From contig NZ_JAKIKS010000040.1 in the NCBI RefSeq assembly GCF_023284005.1, forward strand, positions 1 to 43,403: a DNA stretch of 43,403 nt, written 5' to 3'. The DNA is from Shewanella surugensis. Lineage in GTDB: Bacteria > Pseudomonadota > Gammaproteobacteria > Enterobacterales > Shewanellaceae. Positions 16,518 to 24,628 of the stretch are shown piece by piece. Below the pieces are notes generated by a model, which worked only from the letters and a program-made list of their open reading frames with translations, had not been told where the DNA came from and searched no databases. How positions within the stretch are numbered: position 1 is the first letter of the stretch; each line of letters starts with the position of its first letter. The position numbers and the translations under genes were made by a program.

Positions 16518-16534
16518 GCTACTAAAACAGTAGC
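16518..16534. promoter_or_regulatory. Candidate HxlR operator and yciI-like promoter
   Basis: GCTACT-N5-AGTAGC is a perfect inverted repeat in the gap between the two divergent broken genes. It contains the TACT...AGTA half-sites known from HxlR/YodB-type operators (spacing 5 here, 7 in YodB). A good -10 (TATAAT, 16559-16564) for the YciI gene lies downstream. The site is intact although both genes are broken. Confidence 0.5.
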
Positions 16535-16588
16535 GGTATTGATTGTGAAAAAATGCTGTATAATATTCAGTTAAAAAGGAAGTATGAG

Positions 16589-16903
16589 ATGTTTTTAGTC
16601 GATATGGATTTTAATAATATGGAAACAATCACCCCAGAATGAAGGCTACAACATAGAGAGTATCTTGCGCTTGAATATGAAAAAAACCACTTGATTTTGG
16701 GTGGGAGAAAGCTCCCTCATATCGGGGCGTTACCCAGAGGGATCATTCTGTCTCAGCATGTAACCCGTGAAGCCTTGGAACGGTGTTTAACACAAGATCC
16801 GTTCATCAAGAGCGGCAGTGTAAGTTACACAATAACAGAATTTATGCCCGTTATGGCTGCTAATGAATACCGTCATATCTTAGGTGAAGTGGAAGTGTTG
16901 TGA
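16589..16903 (+). pseudogene. YciI-like protein gene interrupted by one in-frame TGA
   Basis: The start at 16589 has a strong ribosome binding site (AAGGAAGT). The frame reads M-F-L-V-D-M-D-F-N-N-M-E-T-I-T-P-E, then TGA (16640-16642), then R-L-Q-H-R-E-Y-L and on to G-G-R-K-L-P, I-I-L-S, L-T-Q-D-P-F-I-K-S-G, Y-T-I-T-E-F, ending at the TGA at 16901-16903. This is a full YciI-like (dimeric alpha-beta barrel) protein of about 104 residues broken only at codon 18. Translation could restart only at a non-family position. It is divergent from the broken HxlR gene. A diverged copy of its 3' end lies downstream at 16932-17040. Confidence 0.85.
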
Positions 16904-16931
16904 TGATTGTTAATGAAGATAAACGAAGTTA
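16828..16931 (+). repeat. Tandem repeat copy 1: yciI-like 3' end
   Basis: The last 26 or so codons of the YciI-like gene and the 28 bp after it are repeated, diverged, in 16932-17042. Matching blocks include TAACAG, TATGGCTGCT, TAATGAATA, CGTCATATCTTAG and TGAAGATAA. Confidence 0.65.
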
Positions 16932-17042
16932 CTCAGTAACAGTATTTATATTGAATATGGCTGCTGCTAATGAATATCGTCATATCTTAGCTGACGTAGA
17001 GTCTTTGTGATGCTCGTCGATGAAGATAAGCATCATTAGTTA
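16932..17042 (+). repeat. Tandem repeat copy 2: remnant of a yciI-like 3' end
   Basis: Translates as S-V-T-V-F-I-L-N-M-A-A-A-N-E-Y-R-H-I-L-A-D-V-E-S-L and a TGA, against V-S-Y-T-I-T-E-F-M-P-V-M-A-A-N-E-Y-R-H-I-L-G-E-V-E-V-L in copy 1. It lacks any upstream part, so it is a remnant. Its end overlaps the 3' end of the broken GNAT gene on the other strand. Confidence 0.6.
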
Positions 17043-17456
17043 GTAATAAGTTGCATATGTAAAATGGGAAAAGGCTGGTTTTGTTGATCCAATGCTGAGC
17101 GACTCATTACCTGAAAACCCGTAGGCTTTGGGGTTTTGTTCATTGACATCGACTTTGGTTACGTTGAGGTGATGAATGGCATAGTGAACCAGTTTTTTTC
17201 CCAATTGTTTCCCTTGACAGTCGGGTGAGATAAATAACATTTCAATGTTATCTTTATGAGCACCGATAACCCCATGAATATGCTGATTATGTTCAATGAT
17301 AAATAAATTCACTGCATCAAAATATTGCTCCAGAATTAAAGGCTTTAATGTGTTAATATCCGCCACGGTTAGAAAGTCATGACTGGCTTTGACAGAGGTT
17401 TCCCATATGTCGATGAGTATGGGGTATTGCGTTGAATTGGCTGAACGGATAGTCAT
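17036..17456 (-). pseudogene. GNAT acetyltransferase (YjaB-like) with frameshifted C-terminus
   Basis: From the ATG at 17456 the frame gives a YjaB-like GNAT domain: I-W-E-T-S-V-K-A-S-H-D-F-L, L-K-P-L-I-L-E-Q-Y-F-D-A-V, I-E-M-L-F-I-S-P-D-C-Q-G-K-Q-L-G-K-K-L-V (acetyl-CoA loop) and T-K-V-D-V-N-E-Q-N-P-K-A-Y-G-F. It then leaves the family sequence. The +1-shifted frame from about 17110 gives V-M-S-R-S-A-L-D, then Q-P-F-P-I-L-H-M-Q-L and a TAA at 17036, the normal family ending. About 17 bp between two GGTTTT-like repeats seem to have been deleted. The frame as it stands makes a protein with a foreign 23-residue tail ending at 17040, probably inactive. Confidence 0.75.
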
Positions 17457-17579
17457 ATTATTATCTCTTGAATAAGCATTTTTAATTTTTAGATACATAA
17501 TGGCAATGTAGTCTAAATATTTACCTATACATACTCTACTTTTGTCGAGTGTGTTATTACCATTGAGACTGCGATATCT

Positions 17580-19604
17580 TTAATATTGAAAATCGATTTC
17601 ACTTTGAGACAGAAAATCAGGTTTTTGGTGCTGCTTTAATTGGTATATGACGCGATAACTTAATAATGCTTGCACATACTCTCGGGTTTCTTGATAGGGA
17701 ATGGTTTCAATAAAGCTGACGGCGTCGAGTTGACCTTGAGATTGTCTGAGCCATTTTCTGACCTTGTTTGGGCCAGCGTTGTAACTGGCTGCAGCGAGGA
17801 TCCTATTTTGATCAAACGCTTTTTTTAATTTGCAGTAATAAGCGCTGCCTAATTGAATATTGGTGGCTTCATCAAATAATGATTGCTGTTTATAGCGCAC
17901 TTTTTCTCGTTTAGCGGTGAGCTTGGCTGTGGCTGGCATTAATTGCATATAACCGCGGGCACCAGCATGGGATGTGGCATAAGGGTTAAAGGCACTTTCA
18001 CGACGAGCAATAGCCCTGAGTTCATTGATATTGGTTTGTTGCTTTGTGGCAGCGGCTTTAAAGTGAGTTTGCGCCGCATAAGGAAAACGCAGATCCATAT
18101 CATTCCATATCTTGGCTTTAATACTGGTTTCTATCCCTAAGTTAAACCATTGTTTCTCTAATGCAAAGAGTGCATATTCTTGCTGCATGGATTGAGACTG
18201 TCTATTGAGTAACATCAGCCATTCGCTGCGTGCATCGATGATATTGTTGATGGCCATTAATTCAACGATCCTTGCTAAAGCGGGATCTTGATTGAGTTTA
18301 GCTTTTAATGCCGGTTGACTTTGGGTGGATTGATGTCGTAACTGAAACGGCTTATTTTGTTGTTGCGCGGCAAGATAGCCATAGAAATGACGTTGTTGAC
18401 TGAGGGTATTTAATAGCGTTTGCGCGAGGGGATCTTGTGCGTTGTCACGCTGTAATAAACGTGCACGCCAATAGGTCCATCTTGGGTTATCTTGTTTTGC
18501 TTGACTTAAATGTTCAATATAGCGTTTGACGTTAGACCAATCTTTATCTTTTATGGCCCAACGTATGCGTCGCTCGATTAAATCATCATAGATTTTATTG
18601 CGTTTTTTATCACGAAATGCTTCTTGAAGCACCGTTTGTTTATGGATTGTTTCGGCTTGGTCTTGTTTTTGGGTGAGCTGCAATAATTGCGTATCGATAT
18701 CGGTTTGCAATGTGGTTTCTTCACGGATTAAGGCACGCTTTAATAGATAGACTTGCAGTGTATGGGCTTTTTCAGGTGTGAAGGCCTGCTCATTTTGATA
18801 GCGAGAGAATAGCATCATGGCTTGAGTGATATTTTGTTTAGCCAGTTTTTTAAGGCCAAGATACAGAGTGTCTTCATTAAAATGATTGTTCGGGTCGAAT
18901 GGGGTGTTGGTTATGAATGTTTTTGCGAGCCTGTTTGGTTGTTTATAAACGTGAATGAGCCGCTTTGCTTCTGCTGGATGGGCTGTCAGTTGTTTGGCTA
19001 GATAGCTTAATAAGCTATATTGGCGGGCATCAAAGGTTAATAGCATGCGTGACCAAAGTAGATCTTGTGTGATTAAACCGTCTTTTTTCCAAGCGGTAAA
19101 TAAAGGATCGCATGCTTTGGGGCGAGATTTTCCCCATAGCCATAATTCTTTGGCACCAGTGTAAGCAATTTTGGTATTACCTTTGGCCAATTGGGCTCTG
19201 AAAAAATAACATTGTAGTGTGATGTTATTGGGTGCAGTGGGACTGATAATTAAAAAATCATTCCAACGCTTTTTTTGACCGACTCGTGCTAAATAACGGC
19301 CTCGAGCACGATTATATAGAGGGGAATATTGCCATTGGTTTATGATGGTTTGGGCTTGCTTTCCGGGTAATTGGCTGAGGTCATTTTTTTTGGCTTGATA
19401 ATCTAAATAGATGGCAAGTGGATACTTGTCTAATGCTGAACGAAGTGTCTTATAGTGCTTTTGCTGATTTTTATCTAACGCTTTTTGGGCGGCTAAATAA
19501 TGTTGTTGTTCGACTGTTAACGTTTGCGCGTGGCTAGATAAAGAGAATAAGAGTGTGAAGCAGTAAAAAGTACCCCATAATGTAAAGTGACAAGCTCGCG
19601 TCAT
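17580..19604 (-). CDS. slt: Soluble lytic murein transglycosylase
   Basis: A 674-aa periplasmic lytic transglycosylase. It has a signal peptide (ending S-S-H-A-Q), a long alpha-superhelical U/L region (about residues 30-510), then the goose-lysozyme-like catalytic domain. The catalytic Glu is in A-R-R-E-S-A-F (about E536), followed by H-A-G-A-R-G-Y-M-Q-L-M-P-A-T-A-K and A-S-Y-N-A-G-P-N-K-V. Length and order match Slt70. It cleaves glycan strands of peptidoglycan to 1,6-anhydro ends for turnover and recycling. AGGAG precedes the ATG at 19604. It is a single gene on the minus strand, downstream of rmuC. Confidence 0.93.
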   Translation of the reverse strand: MTRACHFTLWGTFYCFTLLFSLSSHAQTLTVEQQHYLAAQKALDKNQQKHYKTLRSALDKYPLAIYLDYQAKKNDLSQLPGKQAQTIINQWQYSPLYNRARGRYLARVGQKKRWNDFLIISPTAPNNITLQCYFFRAQLAKGNTKIAYTGAKELWLWGKSRPKACDPLFTAWKKDGLITQDLLWSRMLLTFDARQYSLLSYLAKQLTAHPAEAKRLIHVYKQPNRLAKTFITNTPFDPNNHFNEDTLYLGLKKLAKQNITQAMMLFSRYQNEQAFTPEKAHTLQVYLLKRALIREETTLQTDIDTQLLQLTQKQDQAETIHKQTVLQEAFRDKKRNKIYDDLIERRIRWAIKDKDWSNVKRYIEHLSQAKQDNPRWTYWRARLLQRDNAQDPLAQTLLNTLSQQRHFYGYLAAQQQNKPFQLRHQSTQSQPALKAKLNQDPALARIVELMAINNIIDARSEWLMLLNRQSQSMQQEYALFALEKQWFNLGIETSIKAKIWNDMDLRFPYAAQTHFKAAATKQQTNINELRAIARRESAFNPYATSHAGARGYMQLMPATAKLTAKREKVRYKQQSLFDEATNIQLGSAYYCKLKKAFDQNRILAAASYNAGPNKVRKWLRQSQGQLDAVSFIETIPYQETREYVQALLSYRVIYQLKQHQKPDFLSQSEIDFQY

Positions 19605-19787
19605 AATATCTCCTCTTTATTAACCCTTTGTGTTAAGTCGTCTGGTGATATCGTTAGCCAATATCAGCTTACGTTTCTGTTGCATCATTGCATCTTCTGG
19701 TGGTCTGATTATACCTATAGCCTCTTATGAGTATCTTGTCTTGTTATTTTACCTCTAAGGCTTGAATATTTTGCTTGATCACAAGGA

Positions 19788-19818
19788 ATGATAAGCAAGC
19801 CGTCAGCTTGCTTATCAT
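19788..19818 (-). terminator. Perfect 13-bp hairpin downstream of rmuC
   Basis: ATGATAAGCAAGC (19788-19800) and GCTTGCTTATCAT (19806-19818) form a perfect stem with a 5-nt loop, 28 bp past the rmuC stop. There is no strong T-tract, so termination may need a factor. It also separates rmuC from slt. Confidence 0.65.
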
Positions 19819-19845
19819 ATTGAGTGCATTTTTATTAACAGCTGT

Positions 19846-21342
19846 TCAGCTTTGTATTTCAGTGTCCGTTGCTGTTGCGATAAAGGCTTGATCGAGCAGT
19901 TGTGGAGGGAGTTTCTTACTGATGGGAACCCCTAATTGCTGCATTTGGTGGGCTTGACGTATGAGATTACCTTTGCCCGAAGAGAGTTTATTCATTGCTT
20001 GTTGAAAACTTTTATCGGCACTGTCTAATGAGCGGCCCAATTTTTCCATATCCTCTAAATAGCCACAAAGTTTGTCATAAATTTTGCCAGCTTGTTTAGC
20101 GATGTTTTGGGCATTTTGATTTTGGTACTCATAGCGCCAAATATTATTAATTGTTCGCAGGGCGACCAATAGGTTTGTTGGGCTAACGAGCATGATATTG
20201 TGCTCGAGGGCAAAATTCATCAAACTCGGATCGTGTTCTAGTGCGAGTAAAAAGGCAGGTTCCAGTGGGAGAAACATAAGCACATAATCGAGGCTTTTTA
20301 GACCGTGTAATTTCTGATAATTTTTTTGACTTAAGCCTTTGATATGTTGACGAACTGAAATGATATGCTCTTTAATGGCTTGAGTTTGAACCGCTTCATC
20401 ATCGCTATTGAAATAACGTTCATAAGCGACCAAGGTCATTTTGGCATCAATGACGACATCTTTATTCTCGGGTAAGTGAACGATCACATCGGGTTTAAAA
20501 CGTTTACCTGATTCATTTTTTAAATCTTGTTGTGTGTGATACTCATGGCCTTCTCTGAGGCCACTATCTTGTAAAATACGCTCTAAAATGACTTCACCCC
20601 AGTTACCTTGTTGCTTATTATCACCTTTCAAGGCTTTGGTTAAATTCACGGCATCTTGACTCATTTTAACGTTAAGCGCAGTCAGAGATTCCAATTGATG
20701 CTTTAGCGCATTGCGTTCACTTTGTTCATGAGAATAAGAGGCTTGTACTTGAACGCGAAAACCTTCGAGTTGCTGTTTGAAAGGGGCGAGGACATGATTG
20801 AGTTGGCTATCATTATGATGTTGTAGTTTTTCACTGCGCTCTTCAAAAATCTTATGTGCTAGGTTTTCAAATTGTGTGGTTAATCGTTTTTCGGCATTTT
20901 CAAGTAAGGCTATTTTATCTGTTAAAGCTTGTTGCTCTGCTTCGAATTTAACCGTTAAGGTCTGTTGCATCGCATTGGCTTTAGAGAGACTGAGTTGAGC
21001 TTCCATTTGCTTACGTTGAGCATCGGTGATTTGCTGCTCTAATGTGGGCACTCGTTCACCAAGGGCTTGGGCCTTACCCAGTTCCGATAAATGCCGTTCT
21101 AGCTTCTCCTGACGTTGTTGCAACGAGGTGTCTTTTTGATCTATTAATTGTTGATATTGCGTGATTTCATCCGTTAAAGTGATTTTGGTTTGTTCCATCT
21201 CTGCTTGCATATTTGAGCGGACTTGTTCCCATTTTTTGCGTGTTTTTCTTTGATTAAATAAGGCACCAATGAGTAAAGATAACAAGGCTGTAGCAATAAA
21301 TGGGATGAACTCCAGCAGTGAAGACAAGGTTATTAAAGGCAT
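19846..21342 (-). CDS. rmuC: DNA recombination protein RmuC
   Basis: About 498 aa. A single N-terminal membrane segment (F-I-P-F-I-A-T-A-L-L-S-L-L-I-G-A-L-F) is followed by a coiled coil of about 150 residues rich in Q, E and K, then the RmuC nuclease-like core (about 200-460) with K-G-D-N-K-Q-Q-G-N-W-G-E-V-I-L-E-R, F-K-P-D-V-I-V-H-L-P and D-V-V-I-D-A-K-M-T-L, the PD-(D/E)xK-like site. RmuC limits inversions at short repeats. An upstream in-frame GTG at 21351 exists; the ATG at 21342 has the better spacing from AGAGTG. Confidence 0.92.
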   Translation of the reverse strand: MPLITLSSLLEFIPFIATALLSLLIGALFNQRKTRKKWEQVRSNMQAEMEQTKITLTDEITQYQQLIDQKDTSLQQRQEKLERHLSELGKAQALGERVPTLEQQITDAQRKQMEAQLSLSKANAMQQTLTVKFEAEQQALTDKIALLENAEKRLTTQFENLAHKIFEERSEKLQHHNDSQLNHVLAPFKQQLEGFRVQVQASYSHEQSERNALKHQLESLTALNVKMSQDAVNLTKALKGDNKQQGNWGEVILERILQDSGLREGHEYHTQQDLKNESGKRFKPDVIVHLPENKDVVIDAKMTLVAYERYFNSDDEAVQTQAIKEHIISVRQHIKGLSQKNYQKLHGLKSLDYVLMFLPLEPAFLLALEHDPSLMNFALEHNIMLVSPTNLLVALRTINNIWRYEYQNQNAQNIAKQAGKIYDKLCGYLEDMEKLGRSLDSADKSFQQAMNKLSSGKGNLIRQAHQMQQLGVPISKKLPPQLLDQAFIATATDTEIQS

Positions 21343-21573
21343 AGAAATCACTCTTTATATAGATAGGGGAATAGAGTGACATGTGCAGGAATTGTCTGCA
21401 AGCCTTAGACACATGATTGCTGCTCTCTTAAGCACTTTTTTGTTAAAGATTTGAGAACTGAGCTTGAAGATAAACCTGTGCTGAACAAGGGATGAATACT
21501 TTTGTCTTATTTGTCGGTCTACTTTGATAAGGACGCGATCCCCATTAATCATGACTTAAGGATTTAATCGATT

Positions 21574-22596
21574 ATGCTAATAAAAAAGAAACCGTCTTGG
21601 GATAAATTTAACCACAATGACGTTACTCCTGAAGAGGTTTATCAGCAAAGGCGGCATCTATTAAAACAAATAGGTTTTCTAGGGGCGGGAACGTTATTGT
21701 CTTTTCCTGCTCAAGCAGGGCTTTGGGATCTATTTAGTGATGATAAGTCCAGTGAGCACTTTAAGCAAGCTGGACTGAATTTTAAAAAACAGCCAGCATA
21801 TGATCAATGGATTTATGGCGATGAAACGCCTGAAGCGAAGGTGATTTCTCATAATAATTTTTATGAATTTGGGACCAGTAAAACTGATCCTATCGATAAT
21901 GCTCAATCTTTTCAGGTTAGTCCTTGGCAATTGAGAATAGAAGGTGAGGTCGAAAGACCGATGGTGCTTGATTATGATGCGCTATTTCGTTTATTTCCGT
22001 TAGAAGAGCGTATTTATAATTTTAGATGTGTGGAAGCGTGGTCTATGGTGATCCCTTGGATTGGTTTTTCGTTGGCGGATATATTAAAAAAAGTGGGGGT
22101 AACCAGCAAAGCGACACATGTGGTGTTTGAGACCCTATATGATCCAGAGCAAATGCCAGGGCAAAAGAACCGTTTTGTGGGGGGGGGGGTGGCTTATCCT
22201 TATGTTGAAGGCTTAACATTAGCTGAAGCGATGACCGAGCTGACTTTTTTATCGGTGGGATTGTATGGTAAGACCTTGCCGCCGCAAAACGGCGCTCCTG
22301 TTCGTTTAGTGGTGCCTTGGAAGTATGGTTTTAAAAGTATTAAATCGGTGGTGACCATTCGGGTAACGGACAAGCAGCCCCCGACGAGTTGGAATCGCTT
22401 AGCTCCTAATGAATATGGTTTTTACGCCAATGTTAACCCGAAGGTTGATCATCCTAGATGGTCACAAGCGAGTGAAAGGCGGATTGGTCAGGGGGGATTA
22501 TTTTCGGCAAAACGGATCAATACTCTGCCTTTTAATGGTTATGGGGATATGGTTGGCGATCTTTATAAAGGGTTAAACTTGAAGGTTAACTTTTAA
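21574..22596 (+). CDS. msrP: Protein-methionine-sulfoxide reductase catalytic subunit MsrP
   Basis: A 340-aa molybdopterin enzyme that repairs oxidised methionines in periplasmic proteins. It carries a twin-arginine signal (Q-Q-R-R-H-L-L-K, residues 24-31) and the sulfite-oxidase fold. The Mo-ligand cysteine is in [10 protein letters not shown] (Cys152), followed by [22 protein letters not shown]. It is followed by msrQ with a TAATG stop-start overlap, so the two are coupled. An uninterrupted run of 11 G (22179-22189) encodes part of F-V-G-G-G-V near residues 202-205. The frame is intact with this length, but the tract is prone to slippage. Confidence 0.95.
   Translation: MLIKKKPSWDKFNHNDVTPEEVYQQRRHLLKQIGFLGAGTLLSFPAQAGLWDLFSDDKSSEHFKQAGLNFKKQPAYDQWIYGDETPEAKVISHNNFYEFGTSKTDPIDNAQSFQVSPWQLRIEGEVERPMVLDYDALFRLFPLEERIYNFRCVEAWSMVIPWIGFSLADILKKVGVTSKATHVVFETLYDPEQMPGQKNRFVGGGVAYPYVEGLTLAEAMTELTFLSVGLYGKTLPPQNGAPVRLVVPWKYGFKSIKSVVTIRVTDKQPPTSWNRLAPNEYGFYANVNPKVDHPRWSQASERRIGQGGLFSAKRINTLPFNGYGDMVGDLYKGLNLKVNF
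22179..22189 (+). repeat. Homopolymer of 11 G inside msrP
   Basis: Eleven consecutive G encode the glycines of the conserved R-F-V-G-G-G loop. Loss or gain of one G would truncate MsrP about 140 residues early and would also uncouple msrQ. Synonymous glycine codons could easily break the run, so its purity is notable. Confidence 0.9.
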
Positions 22597-23213
22597 TGCG
22601 TTTATCGACAAAAAAGATTTTTAGTATCAAGATCTTTGCACATTTAACCGGAATGCTGCCTTTATTGTATTTGTTACTTAAAGTATTAGAAGGGCAAGCA
22701 GGAGGCGATCCTGTTCAATATATTATCCACTTCACCGGCATGGGGGCCCTCAATAGTGTGGTCTTGACCTTGTTGATCTCTCCTTTAGCAAAACAATTTA
22801 AATTAGGGGGATTATTGAATGTTCGGCGCTTAGTGGGTCTTTATGCATTTAGTTATGCCAGTTTACATGTGTTGGCCTTTTTTAGTTTAGATTTACTCTT
22901 TGCGTGGTCTTTATTTTTTAGTGAGGTCGCGAAACGACCTTATATTTTATTAGGTTTGTTGGCGTATGTTTTGTTAATGGCATTGGCTTTGACTTCTTTC
23001 TCGCATATTAAACGAAAAATGCGCGGTCATTGGCAAAAGCTGCATAATTGGATTTATGTTATAGCAGTATTGGTACCGATACATTTTTATTGGTCAGTGA
23101 AATCAGAAGTTATAGAGCCGAGTTTGTATTTGCTGACATTGTTTATTCTCTTATGTATACGCGTTAAAAAATTCAATATTTTTTCATCAAAAAAAACAGC
23201 TTCACGCCAGTGA
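22596..23213 (+). CDS. msrQ: Haem-binding membrane subunit MsrQ
   Basis: A 205-aa inner-membrane b-type haem protein with about six hydrophobic segments. Family blocks include H-F-T-G-M-G-A-L-N-S, R-R-L-V-G-L-Y-A-F-S-Y-A-S-L-H (a haem-ligand histidine), K-R-P-Y-I-L-L-G and W-Q-K-L-H-N-W-I-Y (another histidine). It passes electrons from the quinone pool or flavin reductase to MsrP. The start codon overlaps the msrP stop (TAATG). The tail is basic with several lysines. Two inverted repeats follow, at 23295-23321 and 23336-23361. Confidence 0.93.
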   Translation: MRLSTKKIFSIKIFAHLTGMLPLLYLLLKVLEGQAGGDPVQYIIHFTGMGALNSVVLTLLISPLAKQFKLGGLLNVRRLVGLYAFSYASLHVLAFFSLDLLFAWSLFFSEVAKRPYILLGLLAYVLLMALALTSFSHIKRKMRGHWQKLHNWIYVIAVLVPIHFYWSVKSEVIEPSLYLLTLFILLCIRVKKFNIFSSKKTASRQ

Positions 23214-23599
23214 TCTCTAGTGAGAAGTGTTTGTTTTATCGACGATTGAAATAAGCGAAAATAAGCATAATGGTGTATTGATTTTATATCACAGTTAATG
23301 TGAATAATTAACTCACATTAACTTAATATCCGCAACATGAGAATAAATATTTATTCTCATGTTTAAAACCATAGAGAAAGAGTGTCTATTATATAAAATA
23401 TGCTATTTTAGCTACCATTACTACGTTGTCGAATTCATTTTAATTAGAAATAAAATCGAGTAATCAAAAAATGAGTTTAAGTGCTGTTGATGAACACTCG
23501 ACACAATCGTATTGTGCACCGATGCTTAAATCATAAAACTTGCTGATAGAACTAAAATATGAGTTATATGATATTTTTTATGAAAATCAACAGGCTAGT
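23214..23599. other. AT-rich gap downstream of msrPQ with two palindromes
   Basis: About 390 bp without a gene. It holds TTAATGTGA/TCACATTAA (23295-23321, 9-bp arms, 9-nt spacer) and a perfect 26-bp palindrome at 23336-23361 (CATGAGAATAAAT and its complement). The first contains TGTGA and TCACA, but their spacing (9) differs from a CRP site (6). They may terminate msrPQ transcription or bind a dimeric protein. Confidence 0.5.
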
Positions 23600-23920
23600 T
23601 TATGCCTTTTCTTCTTGCTGCTTCATGATCTGAACAACTTGCTCATAAGATAAATTAAGTTGACGAGATAAGTTAATTATCTTGGTTTTGTATGTTTGAA
23701 TATTTTCTTGTTGGGCAATAAATTGCTGTTCTTCTTCAATCGATTCATTAACGGCTTCTTGTAATATTTGTAATCGGCGTAAATTAAAGTCTAAAGAAGA
23801 AATATATTTTTTCATTTGTGATTTATTTCTGGCTTGATCTAAATCACTGGTTCGTTTTTTATCGTAGTTATACTGATCTAATGCCGCGATAGCATCTTCT
23901 AAATCTAAATTATTGTTCAT
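23600..23920 (-). CDS. Small coiled-coil hypothetical protein
   Basis: A 106-aa charged protein rich in Q, E, K and N, nearly all helical: residues 30-80 look like a coiled coil (heptads around L-R-R-L-Q-I-L-Q-E-A-V-N-E-S) and the C-terminus has L-N-L-S-Y-E-Q-V-V-Q-I-M-K-Q. The pattern is reminiscent of the N-terminal oligomerisation part of H-NS-like proteins, but the DNA-binding motif is missing, so I give no function. The start at 23920 is preceded by AAGT-type weak pairing. It is divergent from rraA. Confidence 0.6.
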   Translation of the reverse strand: MNNNLDLEDAIAALDQYNYDKKRTSDLDQARNKSQMKKYISSLDFNLRRLQILQEAVNESIEEEQQFIAQQENIQTYKTKIINLSRQLNLSYEQVVQIMKQQEEKA

Positions 23921-24100
23921 TTGGGATCACTTAACTTTTAGGTGGATGTAGACGAGATATAAATTTCTTCTATTATAAAGGGAATCTCTCCATTCTTAAA
24001 GCCTTTCTTATTATCTTTTTAACAAGAAACTTGTTTTGTTTCTTGTTTTGCGATTAGACAAGGCGTAATCTGAATGAAAACAATGCGAATGGATGCCTGA

Positions 24101-24595
24101 ATGCTAGATTTACTTCCTGATTTATTTGATCACTATTTGGATAAACTATCGTTGTTGCCCTCAACATTCATTTCTTATGGTGGTGAGAGCCTTTTTTATG
24201 GTGAAGTGGTCACTGTGGGGTGTTTTGAAGATAATTCTAAGGTTAAATGGGTATTATCTCAAGCAGGGAAAGGGAAAGTATTGGTGGTCGATGGACGGGG
24301 CTCATCAAGGGCATTATTAGGCGACATGATTGCGAAATCAGCGGTAAAAAATGAATGGGAAGGCATTATTATTCATGGCAATATAAGAGATGTAATGTGT
24401 ATGAGGGCCTTAAAAATAGGCGTTCAAGCCCTAGGAAGCAACCCTATTAAGACAGAAAAGAGAAATAGAGGGGAAATTAATATTGAATTAGAGATTGCAG
24501 GGGTGAATATTCAGCCTAAAATGTGGGTATATGCGGATGCACATGGTGTGGCATTCTCTTTAAAAGCGTTAGATTTGTCTGTACTGAACGAATAA
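24101..24595 (+). CDS. rraA: Regulator of ribonuclease E activity A
   Basis: A 164-aa RraA protein: D-L-L-P-D-L-F-D-H-Y near the N-terminus, G-K-V-L-V-V-D-G-R-G-S-S-R-A-L-L-G-D, W-E-G-I-I-I-H-G-N-I-R-D and L-G-S-N-P-I-K-T-E-K. The length is the usual 161-165. RraA binds the C-terminal scaffold of RNase E and lowers mRNA decay. It directly precedes the AsmA-like gene on the same strand with about 30 bp between, possibly co-transcribed. Confidence 0.93.
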   Translation: MLDLLPDLFDHYLDKLSLLPSTFISYGGESLFYGEVVTVGCFEDNSKVKWVLSQAGKGKVLVVDGRGSSRALLGDMIAKSAVKNEWEGIIIHGNIRDVMCMRALKIGVQALGSNPIKTEKRNRGEINIELEIAGVNIQPKMWVYADAHGVAFSLKALDLSVLNE

Positions 24596-24628
24596 ATTTT
24601 TTTGTTTTTAATTTAAATGGAACCTCTA

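Noticed and set aside
16218..16642. Selenocysteine or programmed recoding at the two TGA codons
   Set aside because: Neither family uses selenocysteine, no SECIS-like hairpin is obvious after the codons, and ordinary nonsense mutation explains both.
23295..23321. CRP-like site TGTGA...TCACA
   Set aside because: The spacer is 9 bp where CRP needs 6, and no gene start lies at a suitable distance.
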